From contig NC_081340.1 in assembly GCF_022539665.2 (NCBI RefSeq), positions 3,286,001-3,350,000 on the forward strand: 64,000 nt of DNA, given 5' to 3'. Below, in pieces: positions 48,939 to 58,788 of the stretch. The notes beneath the pieces are model-generated. The model did no database searches and was not told the DNA's origin. It worked only from the letters and a program-made list of their open reading frames with translations. The translations under genes and the position numbers were made by a program. Position 1 is the stretch's first letter, and each line of letters begins with the position of its first letter. The DNA is from Daphnia carinata (Eukaryota > Arthropoda > Branchiopoda > Diplostraca > Daphniidae).

Positions 48939-51694
48939 ATGAAGGTATGTTGCTCTGTTTTACTTCTGTTAACCACCTTAATCATGAAAAATGGATACTC
49001 CATAGGACGCGGAGTATGAAGCTGTCCAAACAGGCGATAACCATGATGTGATTATCCCTATGACTGCCAACTCATCACAGAAGATCACATATAGCTGGGA
49101 AAACTTGACAGCTTACGTAAATATGCCATCCGGCGGTTGCTTCAGCAGTTTGTGCAAAAAGTCTCCACCAATCCAGAAAAAAATACTAGATAATGGTAAC
49201 GGACATCTATAATTCTATTACAATAGTATATTATTAAATGCGTGTTAACGTTTTCAGTCAGCGGAGTTATTCATCAAGGAGAATTTTTGGCCATCATGGG
49301 GGCTAGTGGAGCTGGCAAAACTACACTTTTAAATTGTTTGACATACCGTAATACGGGGAAACTAACTATTGTTGGAGATAGGTATCTAAATGGTTCTGTG
49401 GTCAATCCTGACTCCTTAGCGCGTATATCTAGTTATAATCAACAGCACGATCTTTTTGTTGGAACACTTACTGTAAAGGAGACACTGCACTTTCAGGTAT
49501 CCTAACGAATTCATATTTGTAGGCTTTATGTTTTAACTAAGCTTTCTTTTTTGAAGGCGTTACTCAGGATGGACAAACATTTGACTTATGCTGAACGCAT
49601 GAATCGAGTCGAGGTAAATTACTAATATAGTGTTCATCCGACCATTAAGTTTAGTGTTTTTAACTAGGAAGTAATTGCTGAACTAGGGCTTACCAAATGT
49701 GCTGACTCCTTAATTGGCGAGCCCGAAAGAGCCATTAAAGGTATTTCTGGTGGCGAAAAGAAACGACTGGCATTTGCCACAGAGGTAACGCGAATCCCAT
49801 GCTCTAGACGCCTAGAACGTTATCTTATCTACAAAGCTTTGAACAAATAGATTCTTACCAATCCCCAGCTAATATTTTGTGACGAACCCACTTCGGGTCT
49901 GGATTCTTACATGGCTCAAAACATTATTGAGGTACTAAGAAGTAAATAAAAAAATTTCAAATGTTGTACGAAAATAAAAACCGTTTATATTGCAGGTACT
50001 TAAGAACTTGGCGTCAAAAGGTAAAGTGGTCGTCTGCACCGTTCATCAGCCGTCTTCTCAAGTATTTGCTATGTTCGACCACATTTTACTAATGGCCGAA
50101 GGACGAACAGCTTTCATGGGTCCTACTAACAAAGCTCTTGATTTCTTCTCAAGTCAGGTAAATTATAATTCATCCAATATTGTGTTGAAAATTCGAATGT
50201 AAAGATTGTCTCTACTACAGGGTATGCCGTGCCCACCGAACCATAACCCCGCTGATTTTTTCATTCACGCATTGGCCTCGATTCCTGGCCAAGAAGAAGA
50301 AACCAATAAGAAAGTAAAAGAAATCTGCGATAATTTTGAATCCTCTGAAATGGGGAAAGACCTGCTCCAGATGGCGAAAGATAATCAGCCAGTTGTAGCG
50401 AGTGCAAATGGTGGGGACACCATTTCTAGCCCACCAAACCTTCAGTTTAAACGTTCTCCCTATAAAGCTTCATGGTCGACGCAGTTCAGCACTGTATTAT
50501 GGAGATCGTGGACTACAGTTCTCAGAGAGCCCCGTGTTCTTCGCATGAAGGCTGTCCAAACCATTGTAGGTTATTTTTGGTCTGTTTGATATAATTTTAC
50601 TAAATCCTTGTTATTTTTATAATTCAGTTTGTTGCTGCTTTACTTGCGCTGATTTATAAAGGCCAAACAATAACTGAAGCCGACGATATCATGAATATCA
50701 ATGGTGCGCTTTTTATCCTCTTGACCAATGCTACCTTTCAAAACGTTTACGCCGTTGTCAACGTATGTATAATGTTTGGCCTGGTTTTGTCTTATTGATG
50801 CCTTGATAGAAGATTTACTGTTGTTTTGTTGAAAATTGAGGTTTTCGCGTTGGAACAGCCGATATTCTTGCGTGATCACTTCAACGGAATGTAATAGTTC
50901 TGCCATTCATTAAGCTTAATCATTTGTCATTCAACTCACATTTTTTCCCCCTTGAAGGTATCGCACAGACGTTTACGTAATCTGCAAAATGTTGGCTGAT
51001 TTACCGTTTCAGTTATTGTACTCATTTTTATTCATCGCCATACCTTACTATCCTATTGGTTTTAATCCGGACATCAACAGATTTCTGATTACTGTTGCTA
51101 TCATGGTCGTTGTGGCCAGCGTAGCCGCGTCATTTGGTATGTTTAACTTAACCTGTCATTTGTATGAAACCGATTTACGAATTATTTATCTATATTATTT
51201 TTTACTTTTCTTTCAGGTTACTTCGTGTCTTGCCTAGCGTCGTCTCCAAAGATTTCATCTGCCCTATCTGCTCCATTGATTATTCCTCTGATGCTGTTCG
51301 GAGGATTTTTTCTTAATAACGGATCAGTGCCAATCTACTTCCAATGGCTTCGCTACATTTCTTGGCTTATGTATGGTAATGGAGCTCTAACCATCACTCA
51401 GTGGCAGGGCGTTACGTTTGATTCTCCATTATGCAATGTAAACGTCACCGTTGCTGGTCAAACATGTACTGGAGAGGACGTCCTGGATAGTCTCAACTTT
51501 GAACCGGTAAAATTCAGTTTCAGTGTAAAACGTTAATGGCTACCAAATATTAATTCTCTTGCCTTTTTTTTTCTTTTTTGTTGCTGTTCTTTTAACAGAC
51601 ATACTTTTATCGTGACATTGGGTGCTTATTCGCCCTGATGTTCGGTTTTAGATTCGTAGCTTATCTAGCACTGCTCAAGAAAACGTCACGTTAA
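48939..51694 (+). CDS. White-like ABCG half-transporter
   Basis: Membrane ABC half-transporter that must dimerise; the Drosophila White protein moves guanine and tryptophan pigment precursors. Coding exons: 48939-48944, 49006-49195, 49258-49496, 49557-49613, 49668-49784, 49851-49931, 49996-50157, 50221-50565, 50628-50762, 50841-50890, 50958-51136, 51217-51506, 51599-51694; 648 aa. Walker A GASGAGKT at 80-87, signature ISGGEKKR at 190-197, Walker B LIFCDEP with D214/E215, D-loop SGLD and switch His in VHQPSS: all catalytic parts are present. Family-specific stretches include [57 protein letters not shown] and [16 protein letters not shown] before the last helices. The reverse (NBD-TMD) order is as in White, Scarlet and Brown. 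The first coding exon holds only Met-Lys. Similarity is closest to White, but cladocerans may have several White paralogues, so orthology is open. Confidence 0.95.
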
Positions 51695-51790
51695 ACCTGC
51701 AGCGTTATAGAAACTTCCGAGTTGGTGTGTCAAGGAAAGCATAATTGCTTCATTTAATGATTTTGAATCCTATAATTTTTTAAATAATCC

Positions 51791-51796
51791 AATAAA
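51791..51796 (+). terminator. Polyadenylation signal of the ABCG gene
   Basis: AATAAA about 97 bases after the stop codon at 51692-51694, followed by T-rich sequence. This fits the 3' end of the White-like transcript. Confidence 0.7.
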
Positions 51797-52085
51797 CTCA
51801 GCGCGCCTTTTAAGTTCCAATTCATCGTTATTTTGTTTTTCTTTTGTTTTTTTTTTCATTCTTTTTCTCAGCACTCATCACCTATAGCTGGTCGTTTCAA
51901 ACCTGCCAATAAGAAATTCAAATGCAGTTCCTTTCATCTTCAAGCAACAAAGAACTTCAGTACTTAGTTAAGTTCGAAACCTATTTCCCTCTCCCTCCCC
52001 ATCCTTCCTGTAAAAAGAAAAATGCCTGGTTATGCGCTTATGTATTGAAGACTCACGGTGTTCGCGACGTTTACGAAGTTTCCCG

Positions 52086-52167
52086 ATAGGGATTCTGTCT
52101 AGATGAGGTATAATACACCACTGGCTCCGTTTAACGATATTTATTTTAGTAGATAGCGTTGCTGTAG
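52086..52167. repeat. Outer inverted repeat, left copy
   Basis: Its first 21 bases (52086-52106) are the exact reverse complement of 58343-58363 on the other side of the palindromic element. Similarity continues, diverged, for about 60 more bases (shared TACACCA, TTTAACGATATT and GATAGCG/GATGGCG blocks). It is much more diverged than the inner arms, so the outer pair is older or a separate dispersed repeat. Confidence 0.7.
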
Positions 52168-52317
52168 TAGGGATTTAGCGTCGTAGCGTACTGGCGCTTG
52201 GGCTTATTTATTCGGGCTTAAACTTTTTTTCGATCGGACTTGCCGTGATCGCGATCGAAAATTGGTCGATCTTTCCGCCATCTAGCGACGAATTTTCTTT
52301 CTGATTTATTGTCTGTG

Positions 52318-52435
52318 CAAACCTTAAATCCGTGGTGCAAACCGTAAAACCGCGGTAGAAATCCTGTAAAACCGCGGTGTAAACCTTAGTTTACACGCTG
52401 TACAAACTGCGGGTATAAACCGTCAAATCGCGGTT
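52318..52435. repeat. Degenerate 20-22 bp tandem repeat
   Basis: Five to six imperfect units with consensus near CAAACCGTAAAACCGCGGTG: 52318-52337, 52338-52357, 52358-52379, 52380-52400 and 52414-52435, with a partial unit between the last two. Units share an AAACC start and a CGCGGT end, the latter being part of the palindrome ACCGCGGT. It sits between the outer repeat and the left palindrome arm. Confidence 0.7.
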
Positions 52436-52544
52436 AGATCTGTTTGGAAAAAACGGCAAGCCGAACCGCACTGGTTTGTCCTTCAAAAAAAAATCACGCG
52501 GTTTGGCCACAATCGTGCCCGATCGTCGCGGGGCCGAGCCCTAG

Positions 52545-55097
52545 TTGTAACAGAGGTAGGGTTTTTTAGGACCGAATTGGCAACGTTTCAATGAAAACGT
52601 ATTCATCTGGCAGAGGAAGCACTAGTAACTATTTGGGTGAGAACAGAATGTGGATGTTTCGTGGGTGCTGCGTGAGAAACACGTGAATGTATACGTATAT
52701 TTTTAACTCTTGAAGGTTTGTTATTTTATTCGTTTAATTATTCTTTTTCCCGTAAAAAGTTTTAAAACGAGAGAGCTTCACGAATTAACGCCATAGAATA
52801 CAAATTTGGATGGAGATGAAACGCAACGCCTTCCTCAACAGAAGAAACCCAAGTTGCAGCCTCAATCCTCATGAGAAAGAAATACAATTGTGTAGCTCCT
52901 CACGAAGGCGAATCGTTGGTAGCTACAATTTAGGTAATGGTTTCACTGTTCTTTTCATATTATATCTGCCGTTGTAGTACAGTGCCATTAAAATAATATT
53001 AACAGAACTTCATTACAATAGGATCCATGTCACTCGCTGTGTGAGCTTGTTGATTGACCAAAAATGTCAGATAATTGAATCTGTAATTGTGAGCATGTAC
53101 ATATTTGTATACTATTAGCAGCTGTAAAATATGCTCAATATGTTTTCCATAGGTGGCAAGATGAATTTGTTCATAAAGCTTCATCCATCCTGCGTCCAAA
53201 AACCTTCAGCCTTTTGGTCAAGCTCAGGATCTTAGTCTGATTATCTATCCTCTCCTTGATCACATCAAGGTTATTCGAAAACCAAGAGGAAGGAGTATTA
53301 GAAAGTGAAAGGAGTTAAGTGAAATTAACTATAAGCTTGTGCTTAAACTTCACTGTATTACCACTATTAAGGATTATTTTCCATGTCATAGTAGGATATG
53401 TGGCTTTGATGAATATTGCCTAAAGACTTGTGAAGCTGAGTATGGTGAGGAAACCTAGAAAAGGTGTGAGTTCGACTTCAAAAATGGATTAGGTACTTCT
53501 CGTTTTTTTTTATCCTTTGGTAAAGTATTATTTGTAAAGCTATTATTTTACGTTCCCAGAATTTAGTGGGGGATCAAGTCAAGTCTGGAAGCATTACAAG
53601 ATAGAAGAGTTGGCCTACAGTTAGAAAAACACTAAGCGTATTACCTTTGGTAAAGTAGTGGAGTAATGTGAATTTTTTAAAGAGAAGTATAATCGTGCGT
53701 AAATGAATCCGATAACATCGTTCCTTTATAGTTCAGTCACAGCTAGAAGCCGCAAATGATTCTGCTTCTTTTTCTTGCTAAGGAACTACTTGTTGTTTAA
53801 GTTCACAATGTTGATCAAACTGGGCACTTTAATGGCTCTAAAGAAGTATGACTTTGCTGGAGTTGCATGGATGAATATCATACATGGATTTTTTAGGTTT
53901 GAAAGGAACTTCCTTCAAATAATTTTCGATTTATGACAAAGCATTTTTCCTGGTTTTTGCTAACCATGTCTAATCTATATAACAATTTTCTATTCATAGG
54001 AAAAGATTTGGATCATACTGAGCACACGGCTATCTAAAATGCAACGTTTTACGAGTGCTAGTTCATCTGTCAAGAGCAGTATGCAGTGGTGTTCGTTAGC
54101 AATTTGTATGCCCTTTCGCAAGCTTCGTTGAATCAAAGTATCTATAAGTCATGTAAGTCACATGAGCAAAAATGTGTATGTTATGTTTAACAGTGTTCTT
54201 TTTTTTTTTGATATAGGTTAATAGTAACACTGGATCTGAAAAGATTTTTGCTTGGTGCAGGACATCGAATAAATTGTAATGATTTGGTGAAGGATTTGGA
54301 ATTGCTGTGCTTTATTCAGATTCCCCAGATGGTATTTAATATTTCAAAAATTGAAGTGCATATCTGGGCTCCCTTCTTTCTGTAGCCCCGTTTCCCCTTG
54401 ACTCATAATAAGCCCGTAGGGGGTCATGCCCCTACTGTACGGTATATATAAAAATAACATATACCGAGGTTTGGAGGGCTCTGGCCGGAAAGGGGACGTG
54501 GGGGTCCGCTTAGTCCGATGATGTGTTCACGGAGGGCGACGTGGCTATCCACAAATCCGAACTAAAGGTTAATCGCTCCAGTAAAAATGTTCCAAATCTT
54601 CGGCTCTTCTTCCGGCTTCTCTTAGCCAATCACCGGGTAATCTCCCCGGTGGGTCAACAAGGCAGTGTCTCCCCCTGCCTGGGTTGACGGCAACTTTTGA
54701 AAGGGCTATTGTGCCTTTTTAAAGTTGCAAAAATAATTCTAATGTGCAGAGAATTGTCAATAAAGAAATTTTTATAAAATTTTTTTTTTGCAAAATTTGT
54801 TTCTTTCATTGTCTGTTTTCGCTGTGTTCACACATTACGTTTATCAACTTTTTTTAAACTTAGCTTGCTCAATTTATATTTATTGTTTTTGCCACCGTGA
54901 GATTTGCATTATTCCCATAGGTTTATCGTTTATCTGTAAGTATTCAATTATTATTTATTACACTCTTTGAATTCTTCAAGATTCAAGGAAGAACGTGTAA
55001 TGCCTGGATATTTTCTGAAGTAATTTTATATTTGTATTTTATTTCACTCGTAGTGGAACCGATCCCCTGACATTCAGCGTGCAACGCCGATGCTCTA
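52545..55097 (+). mobile_element. Left arm of a 2.55-kb inverted repeat
   Basis: The arm is the reverse complement of 55417-57969. Coordinates of matching points add up to 110514 from one end to the other, and I see only a few substitutions and two compensating one-base length differences in T/A runs, so identity is above about 99% by eye. The arm starts TTGTAACAGAGGTAGGG. It contains no long frame; the longest are 60-66 codons without features, present in both arms. It holds a cluster of hairpins (54416-54728) followed by AATAAA (54759-54764) and a T run, which resembles the 3' end of a retroposed RNA. It could be a foldback-type element, an inverted duplication or an assembly artefact. Confidence 0.75.
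54416..54728 (+). other. Cluster of five RNA hairpins, left-arm copy
   Basis: Five perfect-stem hairpins in about 310 bases: GTAGGGG/CCCCTAC (54416-54435), GGTATAT/ATATACC (54441-54465), CACCGGG/CCCGGTG (54631-54651), TCAAC plus AGGCAG with CTGCCT plus GTTGA (54654-54687), and GCAACTTT/AAAGTTGC (54690-54728) with an inner AAAGG/CCTTT pair. GC content is well above the flanks. An AATAAA follows 31 bases later. This suggests a structured 3' end of a transcribed repeat. Confidence 0.7.
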
Positions 55098-55111
55098 CCA
55101 ATGAGCCATGA
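55046..55111 (-). other. tRNA-Ala-like (pol III) module at the inner end of the left arm
   Basis: On the minus strand there is an A-box-like TGGCTCATTGGTAGAGC, a five-pair stem with loop GTTGCAC (anticodon position TGC, alanine) and a near B-box GATCGGTTCC. The acceptor stem does not pair properly, so this is not a functional tRNA as read. It looks like a tRNA-derived SINE head or tRNA pseudogene. A mirrored copy lies at 55402-55468. Confidence 0.4.
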
Positions 55112-55416
55112 ATCATATGATGTCGAGTTGGCTTTTTTCTAGTCACTTGCGGACTTGCATTTACACTTTGAATAAAACTGAAATGCAATACTGCAATATT
55201 CTTTTCTACATTTATTCTGCTTCATTTTTATACATCTATTGAGGTTTGAACCCTAGGTAACATAAATCGCAGCTAAAGTCTCTACCACAGAGCTATGGAC
55301 CTTATGAAAGCAAAAGACAGATAAACATATAGTTATGAAAGACTGCATAAACATCCTAGACGATAACATATGATATGCGGTAATAAAAATTGTTGATATA
55401 TCTCGTGGCTCAATGT
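55098..55416. other. Spacer (loop) of the inverted repeat
   Basis: 319 bases between the arms, AT-rich, without a coding frame. It carries a third tRNA-like module on the minus strand (55241-55303) and the diverged first bases of the two flanking tRNA-like modules; symmetry decays over about 15 bases on each side. Confidence 0.7.
55241..55303 (-). other. Degenerate tRNA-like module in the centre of the palindrome
   Basis: Minus strand: A-box-like TAGCTCTGTGGTAGAGA, then 26 bases, then a perfect B-box match GGTTCAAACC. The anticodon and acceptor stems are poor. The A-box/B-box spacing fits a pol III tRNA-type promoter. It is probably a tRNA-derived repeat rather than a working tRNA. Confidence 0.35.
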
Positions 55417-55468
55417 TAGAGCATCGGCGTTGCACGCTGAATGTCAGGGGATCGGTTCCACTACGAGT
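55402..55468 (+). other. tRNA-Ala-like (pol III) module at the inner end of the right arm
   Basis: Mirror copy of the module at 55046-55111. Anticodon-position TGC is at 55431-55433. The D-arm has drifted (AATGTTA for ATTGGTA), so it is more degenerate than the left copy. Acceptor ends pair only in part (CTCGT with ACGAG). Confidence 0.4.
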
Positions 55469-57969
55469 GAAATAAAATACAAATATAAAATTACTTCAGA
55501 AAATATCCAGGCATTACACGTTCTTCCTTGAATCTTGAAGAATTCAAAGAGTGTAATAAATAATAATTGAATACTTACAGATAAACGATAAACCTATGGG
55601 AATAATGCAAATCTCACGGTGGCAAAAACAATAAATATAAATTGAGCAAGCTAAGTTTAAAAAAAGTTGATAAACGTAATGTGTGAACACAGCGAAAACA
55701 GACAATGAAAGAAACAAATTTTGCAAAAAAAAAATTTTATAAAAATTTCTTTATTGACAATTCTCTGCACATTAGAATTATTTTTGCAACTTTAAAAAGG
55801 CACAATAGCCCTTTCAAAAGTTGCCGTCAACCCAGGCAGGGGGAGACACTGCCTTGTTGACCCACCGGGGAGATTACCCGGTGATTGGCTAAGAGAAGCC
55901 GGAAGAAGAGCCGAAGATTTGGAACATTTTTACTGGAGCGATTAACCTTTAGTTCGGATTTGTGGATAGCCACGTCGCCCTCCGTGAACACATCATCGGA
56001 CTAAGCGGACCCCCACGTCCCCTTTCCGGCCAGAGCCCTCCAAACCTCGGTATATGTTATTTTTATATATACCGTACAGTAGGGGCATGACCCCCTACGG
56101 GCTTATTATGAGTCAAGGGGAAACGGGGCTACAGAAAGAAGGGAGCCCAGATATGCACTTCAATTTTTGAAATATTAAATACCATCTGGGGAATCTGAAT
56201 AAAGCACAGCAATTCCAAATCCTTCACCAAATCATTACAATTTATTCGATGTCCTGCACCAAGCAAAAATCTTTTCAGATCCAGTGTTACTATTAACCTA
56301 TATCAAGAAAAAAAAAGAACACTGTTAAACATAACATACACATTTTTGCTCATGTGACTTACATGACTTATAGATACTTTGATTCAACGAAGCTTGCGAA
56401 AGGGCATACAAATTGCTAACGAATACCACTGCATACTGCTCTTGACAGATGAACTAGCACTCGTAAAACGTTGCATTTTAGATAGCCGTGTGCTCAGTAT
56501 GATCCAAATCTTTTCCTATGAATAGAAAATTGTTATATAGATTAGACATGGTTAGCAAAAACCAGGAAAAATGCTTTGTCATAAATCGAAAATTATTTGA
56601 AGGAAGTTCCTTTCAAACCTAAAAAATCCATGTATGATATTCATCCATGCAACTCCAGCAAAGTCATACTTCTTTAGAGCCATTAAAGTGCCCAGTTTGA
56701 TCAACATTGTGAACTTAAACAACAAGTAGTTCCTTAGCAAGAAAAAGAAGCAGAATCATTTGCGGCTTCTAGCTGTGACTGAACTATAAAGGAACGATGT
56801 TATCGGATTCATTTACGCACGATTATACTTCTCTTTAAAAAATTCACATTACTCCACTACTTTACCAAAGGTAATACGCTTAGTGTTTTTCTAACTGTAG
56901 GCCAACTCTTCTATCTTGTAATGCTTCCAGACTTGACTTGATCCCCCACTAAATTCTGGGAACGTAAAATAATAGCTTTACAAATAATACTTTACCAAAG
57001 GATAAAAAAAACGAGAAGTACCTAATCCATTTTTGAAGTCGAACTCACACCTTTTCTAGGTTTCCTCACCATACTCAGCTTCACAAGTCTTTAGGCAATA
57101 TTCATCAAAGCCACATATCCTACTATGACATGGAAAATAATCCTTAATAGTGGTAATACAGTGAAGTTTAAGCACAAGCTTATAGTTAATTTCACTTAAC
57201 TCCTTTCACTTTCTAATACTCCTTCCTCTTGGTTTTCGAATAACCTTGATGTGATCAAGGAGAGGATAGATAATCAGACTAAGATCCTGAGCTTGACCAA
57301 AAGGCTGAAGGTTTTTGGACGCAGGATGGATGAAGCTTTATGAACAAATTCATCTTGCCACCTATGGAAAACATATTGAGCATATTTTACAGCTGCTAAT
57401 AGTATACAAATATGTACATGCTCACAATCACAGATTCAATTATCTGACATTTTTGGTCAATCAACAAGCTCACACAGCGAGTGACATGGATCCTATTGTA
57501 ATGAAGTTCTGTTAATATTATTTTAATGGCACTGTACTACAACGGCAGATATAATATGAAAAGAACAGTGAAACCATTACCTAAATTGTAGCTACCAACG
57601 ATTCGCCTTCGTGAGGAGCTACACAATTGTATTTCTTTCTCATGAGGATTGAGGCTGCAACTTGGGTTTCTTCTGTTGAGGAAGGCGTTGCGTTTCATCT
57701 CCATCCAAATTTGTATTCTATGGCGTTAATTCGTGAAGCTCTCTCGTTTTAAAACTTTTTACGGGAAAAAGAATAATTAAACGAATAAAATAACAAACCT
57801 TCAAGAGTTAAAAATATACGTATACATTCACGTGTTTCTCACGCAGCACCCACGAAACATCCACATTCTGTTCTCACCCAAATAGTTACTAGTGCTTCCT
57901 CTGCCAGATGAATACGTTTTCATTGAAACGTTGCCAATTCGGTCCTAAAAAACCCTACCTCTGTTACAA
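55417..57969 (-). mobile_element. Right arm of the 2.55-kb inverted repeat
   Basis: Reverse complement of 52545-55097, with few differences (for example one base in a 66-codon frame that changes Tyr to His). It ends in TGTTACAA, after which GTTACAAC is repeated once, so the termini are TTGTAAC-like. There is no obvious direct target-site duplication between the two outer flanks. No protein domain was recognised. Confidence 0.75.
55786..56098 (-). other. Cluster of five RNA hairpins, right-arm copy
   Basis: Mirror image of 54416-54728 on the opposite strand; all five stems appear intact. The two copies point away from the outer ends toward the centre, so a transcript through the whole element would form a long duplex as well as these local stems. 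Confidence 0.7.
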
Positions 57970-58788
57970 GTTACAACAACAAAAAACATAATTAAAATAA
58001 ATTTAAAAACAAAAATATTTTTTTTACAAAACTAAATTTTAACAGAATCGCGTATGTTATACAAAATTTTAAATATGGCCAAAAATGAAAAGTGTGAAGG
58101 GCGGCCTCGCCACTTTTGACAAAATCTGCAAAAAACAATACCTCATCAAATTCGACAAAAATCAAACGTCATAACCTAAATGGAACGTTGATTCCGATTA
58201 AGTAATGGTTTTTCTGTTAAACCAACCGTTTTTTAAAGAAAACGAAAACAAAGTGGCTGTTTCGGCACCAACTTTTTACCGCTATCGCCATCTGTTGAGA
58301 TCAATATCGTTAAAAAACGGGGGTGATGGTGTACTATGCAAGTCATCTAGACAGAATCCCTATATAGCAATACTTTTTAATGCTAGCTGTTTGGTTTCTT
58401 ATTTTCACAATGTGTTGGAAATCCCATGTTTTCCCGAAGTGCATATGACTACTTATGACGACTATATTATTTCCATCATAGATTGACAAAATCGAATAAA
58501 TGCCGAGTATGGTAAGCAAGTAGCGTACAAAATAATTTGCATGTTACAGCGAACATGTATTCTTTACACAATTGAGAAGAACAATGCTATAAACCATTCC
58601 GATGCTAGTTTTTGAAGTGAAATGCCAAATTCAACAAAACGAAATTCAAATGTTAATCAAAATCCTAGCTGACATTTGGACAAATAAGTCAACGCAAGCT
58701 ACACAAGTAAAACCGCTCATCACATTACTAGCTTCACTTTAATCATTAATCCTATAAGTGCCATCTCTTTAAGCTTAACATATCACTA
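57970..58788. other. Intergenic region right of the inverted repeat
   Basis: AT-rich. It contains the right outer repeat (58280-58363). A plus-strand frame at 58205-58486 overlaps that repeat and has no family features. The end of this region is the 3' flank of the minus-strand BTB gene. Nothing else recognised. Confidence 0.5.
58280..58363. repeat. Outer inverted repeat, right copy
   Basis: Partner of 52086-52167 in opposite orientation; its last 21 bases are an exact match to the left copy's first 21 and the rest is diverged. It also contains a CTCF-like core on the minus strand (AACAGATGGCG). Confidence 0.7.

Noticed and set aside
52999-53199. 66-codon frame present in both palindrome arms
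   Set aside because: Duplicated only because the arm is; too short, no motif. The same applies to the 60-codon frames at 54788-54970 and 55544-55726.
55402-55468. Functional tRNA-Ala gene
   Set aside because: Anticodon arm is good but the acceptor stem and T-arm do not pair properly, so it was annotated only as tRNA-like.
58205-58486. 93-codon plus-strand frame right of the palindrome
   Set aside because: Overlaps the outer repeat and an AT-rich flank; no conserved features.
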